A stretch of DNA of 33,672 bases, from contig UBTA01000083.1 in assembly GCA_900468065.1 (NCBI GenBank), positions 1 to 33,672 of the forward strand, written 5' to 3'. This document shows, one piece after another, positions 1 to 8,101 of this stretch. Position numbers and translations under genes: made by a program. Every line of letters starts with the position of its first letter. Position 1 is the first letter of the stretch. Under the pieces are notes generated by a model that was not told the DNA's origin, searched no databases, and worked only from the letters and a program-made list of their open reading frames with translations. The DNA comes from Hyphomicrobiales bacterium (GTDB lineage: Bacteria; Pseudomonadota; Alphaproteobacteria; Rhizobiales; Rhizobiaceae).

Positions 1-94
1 GGTGCCGCTGCTGATCGGCGTCGGCGGCATCGTGCTCGTCAATATGCTGTTTTTCCCCCTGATGGGTGCACCGACGCCGATCAGCAGCGGCACC
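1..94. repeat. 24-base inverted repeat and fold-back at the window edge
   Basis: Bases 1-24 are the exact reverse complement of 71-94. The 46 bases between them translate on the plus strand as [17 protein letters not shown], in register with the preceding VPLLIGVG, which is the hydrophobic continuation expected of the DUF2207 protein. On the minus strand, which carries the gene, the same bases give the hydrophilic string [13 protein letters not shown]. The segment is therefore inverted relative to the gene it belongs to. A terminal fold-back in assembly or amplification, primed at the short homology CCGACGCCG, explains this best. A real small inversion is possible but less likely. Confidence 0.8.
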
Positions 95-1551
95 TGATGC
101 GCGCTCAGCGCCATGCTGATGACAACGGCCGAAACGCTGAGCGCGGTGGCGACAACGAAAAAGGTCAGGAAGGCGGCAACGATCAGCGAGCCGATGCGCA
201 CAAACAGACTACCGCGCTTGTTGAACAGCCGGCCGATGGCAAGCGCAAACAAAGAAATGATCACCGAGGCCACTACCGGCAAGATCACCAGTGCGACCGT
301 CTCGCCATCGACAAGGCCGAAGATGAAAATGGCGAGCAGAAACAGTGCGGAGATCGCGATGCCGCCGACCACATAGGCGGTATTGGCATGGTAATATTTG
401 TTGCGGTGTTCCTTTTCCATGGCAGTGCGGAAATCGGCGCCGGCCTTCTGCACCGCCGGGCCATTGTCCTTGTCGATCGTCAGTTCGCCGCCATTGCGCT
501 GCACCGCCGCGAGCACCGCCGCCTCGCCGGTCGGCAGCGACGGCGGTTTCGGCTTGTCCGTGCGGGTGATGACCAGCGAATTCTTGAAGTCCTTCAGGAC
601 AACATACCCACCGACCGCAAGATTGAGGGCGGCGGCGGAAAGCGCCGTCCAGCCCTGGCCGGAAAACCCCTTGTTGTCGATATAGTTGACCAGCGCCGGG
701 GAGATACCGTCAGGCGCATCCCAGCGCGGCACGATGACGCCACGGGCGGGATCGCGGCCGACCTTCAGCCACATGCGCGAATAATAGAGCGCTGCGATCA
801 CGAAACCCGCGATAGCCAGGATCGCCGGGAGATGATCGTAGAACCACCATGCCCTTTCCTGCGACACCGATGGCGGGTCGATACTGCCCGTCGGCATCTT
901 GATCGCGATGGTCAGCCCTTCGTTGGCCTCAAGGCGGCGCGTCGTGGTGAAGACCAGCCGGTCGCTATCCTCGAGCGCGCGGGCATTCTTTTCGACTGCC
1001 CCCTGGGCTCCGGTAAAGACATCGAGTGCCTGCGCCTTCACGCCCGCGGGCAACGCGACCGTGGCAGACGCCTCCTCGATCGGGAATGCCCACTGGTTGC
1101 CCGTCACATTCCAGTAGAGTTCATCGTGATCGGGAAAGAAACGGATCTGGCGGGCTGTCTCATAGGTAAACTGGAACGTATGTTCGCCGTCGGCCAAGAA
1201 TACATCCTTGTCGCCGGTATAGATGCGGATGCCGCCGCTGATGTTTTCGGTGCGATACGGCTCCTCAACGCCGTCACGCTCGACGGAAATGAGCTTGAAA
1301 TCGACCTTGACGACGCGGCCGCCGGCATCGGTCACGGTCAACGGAAAATCGCGGTAGATGCCGCGCTTGATGCGGTTTCCCTCGACATTGGCAGTGATGG
1401 TTTCGGTGACACTGAGCACGCCGCTCCTGGCGACGTCGATGACCGAGCGATAGGCGGTAAAGACCTCGGCGGCCCGCGCAAGTCCTGCCGTGGACAACAA
1501 CACCGCGAGGAAAAGGGAGATCCATCCCAGCGCCGCGAAAACACGTTTCAT
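1..1551 (-). CDS. DUF2207 domain-containing membrane protein (3' end missing)
   Basis: The product starts with a signal peptide ([10 protein letters not shown], then a hydrophobic run ending around ARA/AEV). A long extracytoplasmic beta-rich DUF2207 domain follows, with the family-like segments [10 protein letters not shown] and [10 protein letters not shown] membrane segment lies near [18 protein letters not shown], and a cytoplasmic part with further hydrophobic segments ([35 protein letters not shown]) comes after it. DUF2207 proteins are often encoded beside LemA, as here with aroA between them; the biochemical role is unknown. The reading frame stays open to the window edge, so the C-terminus is absent. 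Only 71-1551 should be trusted: bases 25-70 read as the natural hydrophobic continuation only on the plus strand, so the last codons of this frame are probably artefactual. The ATG at 1551 lies 44 bases after the aroA stop, which suggests one operon. Confidence 0.85.
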   Translation of the reverse strand, partial: MKRVFAALGWISLFLAVLLSTAGLARAAEVFTAYRSVIDVARSGVLSVTETITANVEGNRIKRGIYRDFPLTVTDAGGRVVKVDFKLISVERDGVEEPYRTENISGGIRIYTGDKDVFLADGEHTFQFTYETARQIRFFPDHDELYWNVTGNQWAFPIEEASATVALPAGVKAQALDVFTGAQGAVEKNARALEDSDRLVFTTTRRLEANEGLTIAIKMPTGSIDPPSVSQERAWWFYDHLPAILAIAGFVIAALYYSRMWLKVGRDPARGVIVPRWDAPDGISPALVNYIDNKGFSGQGWTALSAAALNLAVGGYVVLKDFKNSLVITRTDKPKPPSLPTGEAAVLAAVQRNGGELTIDKDNGPAVQKAGADFRTAMEKEHRNKYYHANTAYVVGGIAISALFLLAIFIFGLVDGETVALVILPVVASVIISLFALAIGRLFNKRGSLFVRIGSLIVAAFLTFFVVATALSVSAVVISMALSAHQVPLLIGVGAPIRGKNSILTSTMPPTPISSGT

Positions 1552-1595
1552 GCGATCGATCCCTCCCCGGCTATCCGCCGTATTTGTCCGCTCGG

Positions 1596-2864
1596 TTAAG
1601 GCCGGTCACCCTCAAGCCCGACGCCGAGCGAACCCAGCTCGTCCCAATAGCGCGGATAGGTTTTTGCCACGCAACCGGGATCGAGAATGGTGATGCCGTT
1701 GATCTTCAGCCCCGCCAGCGCAAAGCTCATGGCAATGCGGTGATCGGCGAAGGTATCGATGTCGGCCGGCAGCGTCTGGCCGGCAAGGGCTGGATCGGAG
1801 GCCACCAGCAGGTCGTCACCCTCCTCGATGCCGAGACCGGGGCGGATGTTCGACAGGCCGGTAGACAGAGCGCGCACGCGATCGCACTCCTTGACGCGCA
1901 GATTCTCGATCCCGACGAAGCGCACCGGCGTTTCGTTGAAGGCGGCAAGCACGGCAAGCGTCGGGATGGCATCCTGCATCTGCGAGCCATCGATGATGGC
2001 GGGCATGTGCGGGAACGTGGCGATCACCTCATAGGCCTTCGCATCCGGCTGCGAGAACGACGCCGCCGCGACGCCGAGATCGATCCGGCCGCCGGTCAAG
2101 ACTTCCGCCGCCCAGAGATAGGTTGCTGCCGAGGCGTCAGGCTCGATCAGATAGTCCGTCGCGTGGTATCCCGTCGGCGCCGCCTGCCAGATCGACGGGC
2201 TAGCCTGGGTCACCTCGGCACCGAAGGCACGCATCGCGGCAACCGTCAGATCGATATAACCGCGCGCGCCGATCTCGTCGCCTGCAAGTTCGATATTGAC
2301 CGGTCGGGAGGCACCGGCGGCGGCCATCAGCAGTGCCGACACATACTGGCTCGAAAGCCCGGCATCAATGGTGACGTGATCCTTGGCAAAATCACCGGTG
2401 CCGGAAACCGTGACCGGCGGGCATCCGGTTTCGGCCGTCACCTCGACGCCCAGGGCACGCAGCGCCGTGACCAGCGGCGCGATCGGCCGCTTGCGCATGT
2501 GCTGGTCGCCATCCACCACCACCGTGCCATCGACAAGCGCCGCAGCGGCCGTCAGAAAGCGCGTCGCGGTACCTGCATTGCCAAGGAAAAGCGGTTTTCC
2601 GGGCGCAAGGAGCTTGCCGGAACCGGTGACGATGAAGGTGGTATCGTCAGGCTCGGAAATCTCCACGCCCATGGCGCGCAAGGCATCGGCCATATAACGG
2701 GTGTCGTCGCTCTTCAAAGCGCCGGTCAGCCGGCTGGTGCCCTTGGCAAGACCAGCCAGAAGCAGCGCCCGGTTGGTGATCGATTTCGAGCCGGGCGGAC
2801 TGACGCGGCCTTCAAGCGGATGGCCGGGCGGAAGGATGGTCAGTTTCTGGTCTGCGGCGTTCAT
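1596..2864 (-). CDS. aroA: 3-phosphoshikimate 1-carboxyvinyltransferase (EPSP synthase)
   Basis: EPSP synthase joins phosphoenolpyruvate to shikimate-3-phosphate, the sixth step of the shikimate pathway to aromatic compounds. The 422-residue length is normal. Visible family motifs are [16 protein letters not shown] (substrate Lys27), [14 protein letters not shown] (residues 93-106), [21 protein letters not shown], the catalytic-Asp segment [29 protein letters not shown] and VAKTYPRYW. These resemble the E. coli-like class more than the CP4-like class. In the loop that is NAGTAMRP in E. coli, this enzyme has NAGTATRF, so the Pro101 position is Phe103 and Met99 is Thr. That Pro is where substitutions alter glyphosate binding in class I enzymes. 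It sits between lemA and the DUF2207 gene, 99 bases after the lemA stop. Rhizobia usually carry another aroA elsewhere, so this may be a second copy (inference). Confidence 0.93.
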   Translation of the reverse strand: MNAADQKLTILPPGHPLEGRVSPPGSKSITNRALLLAGLAKGTSRLTGALKSDDTRYMADALRAMGVEISEPDDTTFIVTGSGKLLAPGKPLFLGNAGTATRFLTAAAALVDGTVVVDGDQHMRKRPIAPLVTALRALGVEVTAETGCPPVTVSGTGDFAKDHVTIDAGLSSQYVSALLMAAAGASRPVNIELAGDEIGARGYIDLTVAAMRAFGAEVTQASPSIWQAAPTGYHATDYLIEPDASAATYLWAAEVLTGGRIDLGVAAASFSQPDAKAYEVIATFPHMPAIIDGSQMQDAIPTLAVLAAFNETPVRFVGIENLRVKECDRVRALSTGLSNIRPGLGIEEGDDLLVASDPALAGQTLPADIDTFADHRIAMSFALAGLKINGITILDPGCVAKTYPRYWDELGSLGVGLEGDRP

Positions 2865-2963
2865 GCTCTTGTCTCTTCATGCCTTCAGCACCGCCTGTCC
2901 GTGGCTGTGCGTGCTCTATCGATGTGGACAGCCGTCTACGACGGAATGGCTTTTGCGGCTAGA

Positions 2964-3512
2964 TCAAAACTTCACCACCGGAACAGTGCGGTCGGCCTCG
3001 TTGGTGATCTCGAAGAAGGCTGCCTTGGTAAATCCAAAGGGGCCGGCAATGAAATTCGAGGGGAAGCTTTCGACCTTGACGTTGAGGTCGCGGGCAGCGC
3101 CGTTGTAATAGCGGCGGGCCATCTGCACTTCGCTTTCAATGCTTTCCAGCGATTGCTGCAGCTCGGAGAAATTCTGGTTGGCCTTGAGGTCCGGATAGGC
3201 TTCCGCCAGCGCAAACAGCTTGCCGAGCGCCTGGCTGAGCATGCCTTCGGTGGCGGCCCGCCCGGCGACGTCGCCTGCCGGCAGCGCCTGCGCCTTGTTT
3301 CGAAGGGCGATGACCTCTTCCAGCGTGCCCTTTTCATGGGCGGCGTAGCCTTTGACGGTTTCGATCAGATTGGGGATGAGATCGGCGCGGCGCTTCAGCT
3401 GCACGTCGATGCCGGACCATGCTTCCTCCTTCACCTGCCGCGCCTTGACCAGACCATTATAGATGAAAATCAGGTAGAGGATCACGGCTGCGGCAATAGC
3501 GAGACCAATCAT
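2964..3512 (-). CDS. lemA: LemA family protein
   Basis: A 182-residue LemA-type protein with one N-terminal membrane anchor (IGLAIAAAVILYLIFIYNGLV), followed by an all-helical extracytoplasmic domain. Family segments visible are YNGLVKARQVKEEAWSGIDVQLKRR, DLIPNLIETVKGYA, AEAYPDLKANQNFSELQQ and ARRYYNGAARDLN, ending in a conserved-looking EITNEADRTVPVVKF. Length is typical. LemA proteins are membrane proteins of unknown biochemical role and are often paired with a DUF2207 or TPM-domain protein, as here. It is probably the first gene of lemA-aroA-DUF2207. The upstream region 3513-3716 has a 12-base palindrome (AAACATATGTTT, 3529-3540) directly before the gene, which might be part of its control region. 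Confidence 0.93.
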   Translation of the reverse strand: MIGLAIAAAVILYLIFIYNGLVKARQVKEEAWSGIDVQLKRRADLIPNLIETVKGYAAHEKGTLEEVIALRNKAQALPAGDVAGRAATEGMLSQALGKLFALAEAYPDLKANQNFSELQQSLESIESEVQMARRYYNGAARDLNVKVESFPSNFIAGPFGFTKAAFFEITNEADRTVPVVKF

Positions 3513-3716
3513 CAGGGGTTCCTTCCCGAAACATATGTTTTGCGCAGCTTATGGATCGAACGCCGCTGTTGAAAGACAAATTTCGACCGCTCGCTTCACC
3601 CCGCCGCTTTTCCCATTTCAGCCGCACCAGCCTGTTCCTCCAGGAACCGCGCAATGACGGCGTTTGATCGATAGTGGGGCATCAGATCAACGCCGAACCC
3701 GCAAAGTACCGGACCC

Positions 3717-3914
3717 ATGAAAACGCTCGCAGCCCTCATCAACGTCATCGCTTTTTCGGCCTTGTTTTTTGCCTATGCAAGCGTCGGCACAGTTGAGAAG
3801 CCTGCCGGTGTTCGCCGTGCAATGCAGACCTATGCCGGCCAGCTGCCGACCGGCGCCTTTGTGATCCAGAAGCCGGTCTGGCAGATCGGCGTCACGGCGA
3901 GCGACGTGATTTAG
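3717..3914 (+). CDS. small hypothetical exported or membrane protein
   Basis: A 65-residue reading frame with a basic start and a hydrophobic stretch (MKTLAALINVIAFSALFFAY) that looks like a signal peptide or single anchor. A short polar tail follows (VEKPAGVRRAMQTYAGQLP, then FVIQKPVWQIGVTASDVI). I do not recognise a family. There is no strong ribosome site before the ATG, only a weak GGA. The hydrophobic N-terminus is the main reason to keep it. It converges on the PAS-GGDEF gene with only 11 bases between the stops. It could be a chance frame. Confidence 0.45.
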   Translation: MKTLAALINVIAFSALFFAYASVGTVEKPAGVRRAMQTYAGQLPTGAFVIQKPVWQIGVTASDVI

Positions 3915-3925
3915 GGTTGATCTTC

Positions 3926-4912
3926 TTAGGAGCGGCCCAGCCTGCCCCATTCCATCGAGTCTTCCGGCGAGGGAACTGTTTCGAGAATCTGCCCGAAACA
4001 GACGACGGCCACCCGTTGTTCGCTGGTCTTGGCGATATACATGTACTCGTCGGCCCTGCGGACAAAGGATGCGACGGTATCGTCCGGCTGCAGGAACGTC
4101 ACGCCGACGGCCGCGCCAGTATAGGTCACCTTTCCCTCTATCGCGATCGGTTTGAAAACGCGCTCCATCGCATCCTGGACATTCTGCTGCACGTCCGCAG
4201 CCAATTTCAGATCGATATCAAGCATGACGACAAATTCATCGCCGCCAATTCTGGCAATGAAATCGGTGGCGCGAAAGCTTTCGCGCAGGCGGCTGGCGAT
4301 GGTTCTCAAGACCTCGTCGCCGGCGGCATGCCCCAGCGTATCGTTGACCATCTTGAAACCGTTGAGGTCGATGAAGGCCAGTGCGAGCTTGCGGCCATTC
4401 AACATGCTGCGCGCAACGGCGTCGACAACGACCTCATCGAAACAGGCCCGGTTCGGAAGCCCCGACAGAGCGTCGGTGCGTGCCGATGCCCGCAAGGCAT
4501 TCTCGATTTCACGCTGCTGCCTGACACGCGCCGATACGTCGACAATGACTTCGACATCGAAGGAGACGCCATCGACAAGGGTTCTTTGCGCCGAGATCAG
4601 CGTCGGAATGATCGTGCCGTCGGCATAGACGAGATCGACTTCTTCGAGCTCGTAGGATCCCACTTCCGCAAGCAGGCGGTGGCGGCGATCGCGGGCCGGG
4701 TTATCGATCGCGGCGCCATCCGACGTCAGCTTCTTGCCGCGGATATTTTCCCATTTCAGGCCGGTCAGCTTCAGATAGGCGTCGTTGACCTTGGCATAGC
4801 TCGAGGTCTTCGTATCACTGGTGGTAATCGCCATCGCTATCGGTGCGAACTCGAACATTCGCATCAACATAGAAGCCAAAACTTCCGGTGGGAGAGTATC
4901 CTCGTCGTCCAT
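3926..4912 (-). CDS. PAS-GGDEF diguanylate cyclase
   Basis: Predicted to make cyclic di-GMP from two GTP. Numbered from the ATG at 4912, residues about 15-130 form a PAS sensor domain (EFAPIAMAITT, VNDAYLKLTGL, YADGTIIPTLISAQ) and residues about 143-300 a GGDEF domain. The catalytic GGDEF is at 223-227, metal-binding Asp182 is in FIDLNGF, and DTLGHAAGDEVL is present. An inhibitory I-site RATD lies exactly five residues before GGDEF, so product feedback is expected. No EAL domain or membrane segment is present, so it should be a soluble cyclase. The frame extends to a TTG at 4942, but the ATG at 4912 has AGGA six bases upstream and is preferred. It lies downstream of glyQ with its own likely promoter near 5000. 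Confidence 0.9.
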   Translation of the reverse strand: MDDEDTLPPEVLASMLMRMFEFAPIAMAITTSDTKTSSYAKVNDAYLKLTGLKWENIRGKKLTSDGAAIDNPARDRRHRLLAEVGSYELEEVDLVYADGTIIPTLISAQRTLVDGVSFDVEVIVDVSARVRQQREIENALRASARTDALSGLPNRACFDEVVVDAVARSMLNGRKLALAFIDLNGFKMVNDTLGHAAGDEVLRTIASRLRESFRATDFIARIGGDEFVVMLDIDLKLAADVQQNVQDAMERVFKPIAIEGKVTYTGAAVGVTFLQPDDTVASFVRRADEYMYIAKTSEQRVAVVCFGQILETVPSPEDSMEWGRLGRS

Positions 4913-4999
4913 TACGCGTCCTGAACTCAATCGCTTGGACAAAGCTTAGAACAAACTCCTTAAACGCTTACTGAACAACCGGATGCGCTCAAGCAATTG

Positions 5000-5028
5000 A
5001 TTATACCCCCATAAGGAGAGGGTCAGCA
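5000..5028 (-). promoter_or_regulatory. candidate promoter of the diguanylate cyclase gene
   Basis: On the minus strand a perfect -10 hexamer TATAAT lies at 5005-5000, 88 bases before the preferred start. The -35 position 17 bases further upstream (5028-5023) reads TGCTGA, a poor match. If used, an activator or an extended -10 contact may be needed. Confidence 0.35.
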
Positions 5029-5108
5029 GGAATCATCCACTGCTTGTATTTTTACTACACATGGACGATTGCCGGCGTCAACGAGGCTGGTGCGCTCTGA
5101 CAGACAGC

Positions 5109-5141
5109 GCCCGCCGGCTTTATGCGGAGGCTCGGGCGGGC
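5109..5141 (-). terminator. GC-rich hairpin downstream of glyQ
   Basis: Seven-base arms GCCCGCC (5109-5115) and GGCGGGC (5135-5141) flank a 19-base loop, 18 bases after the glyQ stop. There is no T-run, so this may be a processing or pausing hairpin instead of a true intrinsic terminator. Confidence 0.35.
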
Positions 5142-5159
5142 TTCGTGTTCGGTCAACGG

Positions 5160-6122
5160 TTAGGCAGCGTCTTTCGCCAGATTGATGCCACCGGCGTCCG
5201 TCAGCAGGAAGGCCTCGCCGCAGGCGGTCGCCAGCGTGCGGACACGCAAGATGTAGCTCTGGCGCTCCGTCACGGAAATCACGCCGCGCGCGTCAAGCAA
5301 GTTGAACACGTGACTGGCCTTGATGCACTGGTCGTAGGCCGGGAAGACGCATTTGTGCAGGATCGCATGGGCGCCGGTATCGGGCGCACCGGCGGCCAGA
5401 AGCGCCATGCATTCCTTTTCGGCATCAACGAAATGCTGCTGCAGCATCGCGGTGTTGGCATATTCGAAATTATGCCGCGAATACTCCTGCTCTGCCTGCA
5501 GGAAGACATCGCCATAGCTGATCTTCTCGTCGCCCTCGCGGCCGTTGAAATTCAGGTCATAGACATTATCGACGCCCTGGACGTACATGGCCAGTCGTTC
5601 GAGGCCGTAGGTCAGTTCGCCGGAGACCGGCGAGCATTCGATGCCGCAGACCTGCTGGAAATAGGTAAACTGCGAGACTTCCATGCCATCGCACCAGCAT
5701 TCCCAGCCGAGACCCCAGGCGCCAAGCGTCGGGCTTGCCCAGTCATCCTCGACGAAGCGGATATCGTGCAGCAGCGGATCGAGACCGATGGCCGCCAGCG
5801 AACCGAGATACAGCTCCTGCAGGTTCGGCGGATTGGGCTTCAGGATGACCTGGTACTGGTAATAGTGCTGCAGCCGGTTGGGGTTTTCGCCGTAACGCCC
5901 ATCGGACGGGCGGCGTGACGGCTGCACATAGGCTGCCCGCCAGGGTTTGGGGCCAAGCGCGCGCAATGTCGTTGCCGGATGAAAGGTGCCGGCGCCGACT
6001 TCCATGTCATAGGGCTGCAGAACCGCGCATCCCTTGTCCGCCCAGTAATTGTGCAGCGTCAGGATCAGCGCCTGAAAGGAACGCTTGGGGTTCATGTGGT
6101 CCGGGAGAGCGGCGGCGGTCAT
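5160..6122 (-). CDS. glyQ: glycyl-tRNA synthetase alpha subunit
   Basis: Catalytic alpha chain of the bacterial alpha2beta2 glycyl-tRNA synthetase, which charges tRNA-Gly in the cytoplasm. Strong family segments include [93 protein letters not shown] and [17 protein letters not shown]. The start at 6122 ([15 protein letters not shown]) gives 320 residues, a normal length. A start at 6164 would add 14 unconserved residues and has no clear ribosome site. The beta-subunit gene glyS, often close by, is not in this window: downstream on the same strand lies the diguanylate cyclase gene. Confidence 0.97.
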   Translation of the reverse strand: MTAAALPDHMNPKRSFQALILTLHNYWADKGCAVLQPYDMEVGAGTFHPATTLRALGPKPWRAAYVQPSRRPSDGRYGENPNRLQHYYQYQVILKPNPPNLQELYLGSLAAIGLDPLLHDIRFVEDDWASPTLGAWGLGWECWCDGMEVSQFTYFQQVCGIECSPVSGELTYGLERLAMYVQGVDNVYDLNFNGREGDEKISYGDVFLQAEQEYSRHNFEYANTAMLQQHFVDAEKECMALLAAGAPDTGAHAILHKCVFPAYDQCIKASHVFNLLDARGVISVTERQSYILRVRTLATACGEAFLLTDAGGINLAKDAA

Positions 6123-6221
6123 GGCATCAGTCCAGGTTGAAGGTATCTGGCTGTCTGGTGCCATGATGGGCGAAGAGGGTCAAGGGGCGGCGAATATACC
6201 GAGCAGCGGGATTGAGAAGGC

Positions 6222-6632
6222 TCAGCTTCTCAGCTCCACGAACGGATTGAGAATAACAAGGCGGCCGTCAACCATAAGGCCATGTTGCATATCTTCTGAA
6301 AAACACTGTTCAGAGCCCGCTTGGAGGGCTGTCGCAATCATCAACGCGTCGAAAACCGAAAAATTGTAGCGCGCTGCAAGATCGAGCGCGAACGAATTGC
6401 AGTTTTTATCGATTGGCACGACAGCCGCGGCAAGCGCGCTTAAATCACCGATCGCAACTCGGATTTCAGCCCAACTCATGCCAAGTTTACGCCGAGCGAC
6501 ATTGGCAAACTCGTTCAGTGCCTGAACGCTCAGAATAAACGGCTCGGACAGGAGGGCCTGCGCCGTAGCAGAGCGAGGATCATCGGTGAACGCGTAAACC
6601 AGGATATTTGTGTCGAGAAGCGGCGCTGTCAC
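6222..6632 (-). CDS. vapC: PIN-domain toxin (VapC-like ribonuclease)
   Basis: A 136-residue PIN domain. The four acidic metal-binding positions are visible: Asp7 in LLDTNILVYAF, Glu41 in ALNEFANVA, Asp95 in VFDALMIATAL and Asp114 in FSEDMQHG. VapC-type toxins are magnesium-dependent RNases that cut tRNA or rRNA and stop translation. The start is a GTG that overlaps the antitoxin stop (GTGA, 6629-6632), a standard coupling for such pairs. The pair separates glyQ from the sppA-side small gene and is less GC-rich than those neighbours by eye, which fits an inserted module. Which RNA it cuts cannot be told from sequence. Confidence 0.92.
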   Translation of the reverse strand: MTAPLLDTNILVYAFTDDPRSATAQALLSEPFILSVQALNEFANVARRKLGMSWAEIRVAIGDLSALAAAVVPIDKNCNSFALDLAARYNFSVFDALMIATALQAGSEQCFSEDMQHGLMVDGRLVILNPFVELRS

Positions 6633-6859
6633 CGCGCGGTCGCCTCGTCACGATCAAATTTCCAATCGTCAGGCAAGCGCCTGGCAAAAGCCTTGATACG
6701 CGCCAGCGCTTTTTCTCGGGTCTGATCGTGTTCGATTTCAAAATCGCGCTCGCCCACAATCCGGACAGCCACCTCATCGCCCTCTTTCAACTGCAAAGTC
6801 TCAACCACCGAGGAAGGAATGCGGATCGCGAGACTGTTTCCCCACTTCGAAACCTGCAT
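6629..6859 (-). CDS. AbrB/MazE-type antitoxin
   Basis: A 76-residue antitoxin with an N-terminal SpoVT/AbrB swapped-hairpin DNA-binding fold (MQVSKWGNSLAIRIPSSVV, then LKEGDEVAVRIV). Its basic, Trp-containing tail (EKALARIKAFARRLPDDWKFDRDEATAR) probably binds and masks the toxin. The ATG at 6859 fits the family start MQVSKWGNS; a GTG at 6868 would add three residues. The antitoxin gene comes first and overlaps the toxin gene by four bases. It should repress its own promoter through the inverted repeat just upstream. Confidence 0.92.
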   Translation of the reverse strand: MQVSKWGNSLAIRIPSSVVETLQLKEGDEVAVRIVGERDFEIEHDQTREKALARIKAFARRLPDDWKFDRDEATAR

Positions 6860-6873
6860 CGGAGACACCCCAA

Positions 6874-6897
6874 GATATACACTGAAAAACGTATATC
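6874..6897 (-). promoter_or_regulatory. toxin-antitoxin operator and promoter
   Basis: Perfect seven-base arms GATATAC (6874-6880) and GTATATC (6891-6897) lie 15 bases upstream of the antitoxin ATG, centres 17 bases apart. On the minus strand a -35-like TTGAAT is followed 17 bases later by TATACG, which overlaps the upstream arm. Binding here by the AbrB-fold antitoxin would block RNA polymerase, the usual autoregulation of these modules (function inferred). Confidence 0.65.
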
Positions 6898-6936
6898 ATA
6901 TGCTGTTTGAAAATTCAAAGAGCGCCAGGGATAACG

Positions 6937-7125
6937 TCACTCCGGCTTCTTCAGTCGGTATTCCCCCGTCACCGGGTCCTTGACCAGCGTGCCCTGCGTG
7001 CCGGTTTCCTGCTGGCGGCGGGTTTCCTGTTGGCGGCGGCTCAGTTTTTCGGCGTCGGCCACGAATTTGCGGTAGCCGACCCAGGCGATGGCTGCAAACA
7101 GCAGCAGTAGAATCAATTGCGGCAT
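6937..7125 (-). CDS. small single-pass membrane protein, hypothetical
   Basis: A 62-residue protein with an N-terminal membrane helix (MPQLILLLLFAAIAWVGY), a charged Gln/Arg-rich linker in which RRQQET occurs twice, and a C-terminal VKDPVTGEYRLKKPE. The tail resembles the small proteins encoded after sppA-like genes in rhizobia, as I recall them. It lies 27 bases downstream of the S49 peptidase gene, so the two are probably cotranscribed. Function unknown; the context suggests membrane quality control or signal-peptide handling. Confidence 0.75.
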   Translation of the reverse strand: MPQLILLLLFAAIAWVGYRKFVADAEKLSRRQQETRRQQETGTQGTLVKDPVTGEYRLKKPE

Positions 7126-7152
7126 GCGCCCTCCCCCGTTTCAGTTAGACTA

Positions 7153-8019
7153 TCAAAGCCCGAAGCGGCCCCATAATGCCTTTTCCTCCGCCACCTCGGC
7201 AAGGCCGGAAACGGCTGAAACCGCAAAACGCTCGGCCATTCCGCTTGCCAGCGCCGCACCGGGCTGGCGGCGGCCGAATAGGCCGCGCGAGGCGGAGACC
7301 AGTTGCAGCTGCGTCTTTGCACCAAACCGTTTTTTCAGCTCACCGCGCATGTCGCCGAGACTATCGACCAGTCCAAGCTCCTGACCACGCTTGCCGGTCC
7401 AGAACAGGCCGGAGAATATGTCGGGCGTATCGGCCAGCAGATGCCCACGCCGCGCCTTGACCATGCCGATGAAAATCTCATGGATTTCAAGCTGCAGGCC
7501 TTTGAGGAACTCGATGTCCCTTTCTTTTTCCGGCTGGAAAGGATCGAGCATCACTTTGTTGGAGCCGGCCGTATAGACCCGCCGCTCGACGCCAATCTTC
7601 TTCAACAACTCCGGAAAACCGAAACCGCCGGAAACGACGCCGATGGATCCGACGATCGAGGTCGGGTCGGCAATGATCTCGTCGCCGGCCAGCGCAATCA
7701 TATAACCGCCGGACGCCGCCACATCCTCGACGAAGATGATGACGCGCTTCTTCTTTTCTTCCGCCAGATCGCGGATACGCTGATAGATCAGTCGCGATTG
7801 GACAGGCGAGCCGCCGGGAGAATTGATCGAGATGGCAACGGCCGGGGCGTCCTTCATCGAAAAGGCTTTTTCAAGCACCGGCGCAATCGTCGCCAGATTG
7901 AGTGCCGGGCGAAACTGGCTGCCACCCGCCATGATCGCGCCCTGAAGCCTGACGACCGGGATCGTCACGCCTTCCTTGCGAAAACGCTTCGGCAACAGTT
8001 TTCTGAACAGTCCGGCCAT
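7153..8019 (-). CDS. sppA: S49 family serine peptidase (SppA-like)
   Basis: A 288-residue single-domain S49 peptidase of the signal-peptide-peptidase type, a Ser/Lys protease that degrades cleaved signal peptides or membrane-protein fragments. The probable catalytic Ser103 lies in VAASGGYMIAL and Lys155 in AGSNKVMLDPF, spaced 52 residues apart like the dyad of the single-domain Bacillus enzyme. INSPGGSP and SIVGSIGVVSGG are also typical. There is no obvious N-terminal membrane helix, only a basic amphipathic start (MAGLFRKLLPKRFRKEG), so membrane attachment may be peripheral. The ATG at 8019 has AGGGAG five bases upstream, which decides the start over the longer frame from 8067. Confidence 0.92.
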   Translation of the reverse strand: MAGLFRKLLPKRFRKEGVTIPVVRLQGAIMAGGSQFRPALNLATIAPVLEKAFSMKDAPAVAISINSPGGSPVQSRLIYQRIRDLAEEKKKRVIIFVEDVAASGGYMIALAGDEIIADPTSIVGSIGVVSGGFGFPELLKKIGVERRVYTAGSNKVMLDPFQPEKERDIEFLKGLQLEIHEIFIGMVKARRGHLLADTPDIFSGLFWTGKRGQELGLVDSLGDMRGELKKRFGAKTQLQLVSASRGLFGRRQPGAALASGMAERFAVSAVSGLAEVAEEKALWGRFGL

Positions 8020-8101
8020 CTGAACTCCCTGCATTCGTTCAATCATTACGTGTTGGCATGTATGCATTGGCGCGGCAAACGCAATGGCAGCGCCATGAAA
8101 A

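Noticed and set aside
97-1599. 500-codon open frame on the plus strand
   Set aside because: It lies opposite the DUF2207 gene, is rich in Arg/Asp/His as expected of a GC-rich antisense frame, and matches no family.
1584-3572. 662-codon plus-strand frame across aroA and lemA
   Set aside because: It covers two clearly recognisable minus-strand genes and has shadow-like composition.
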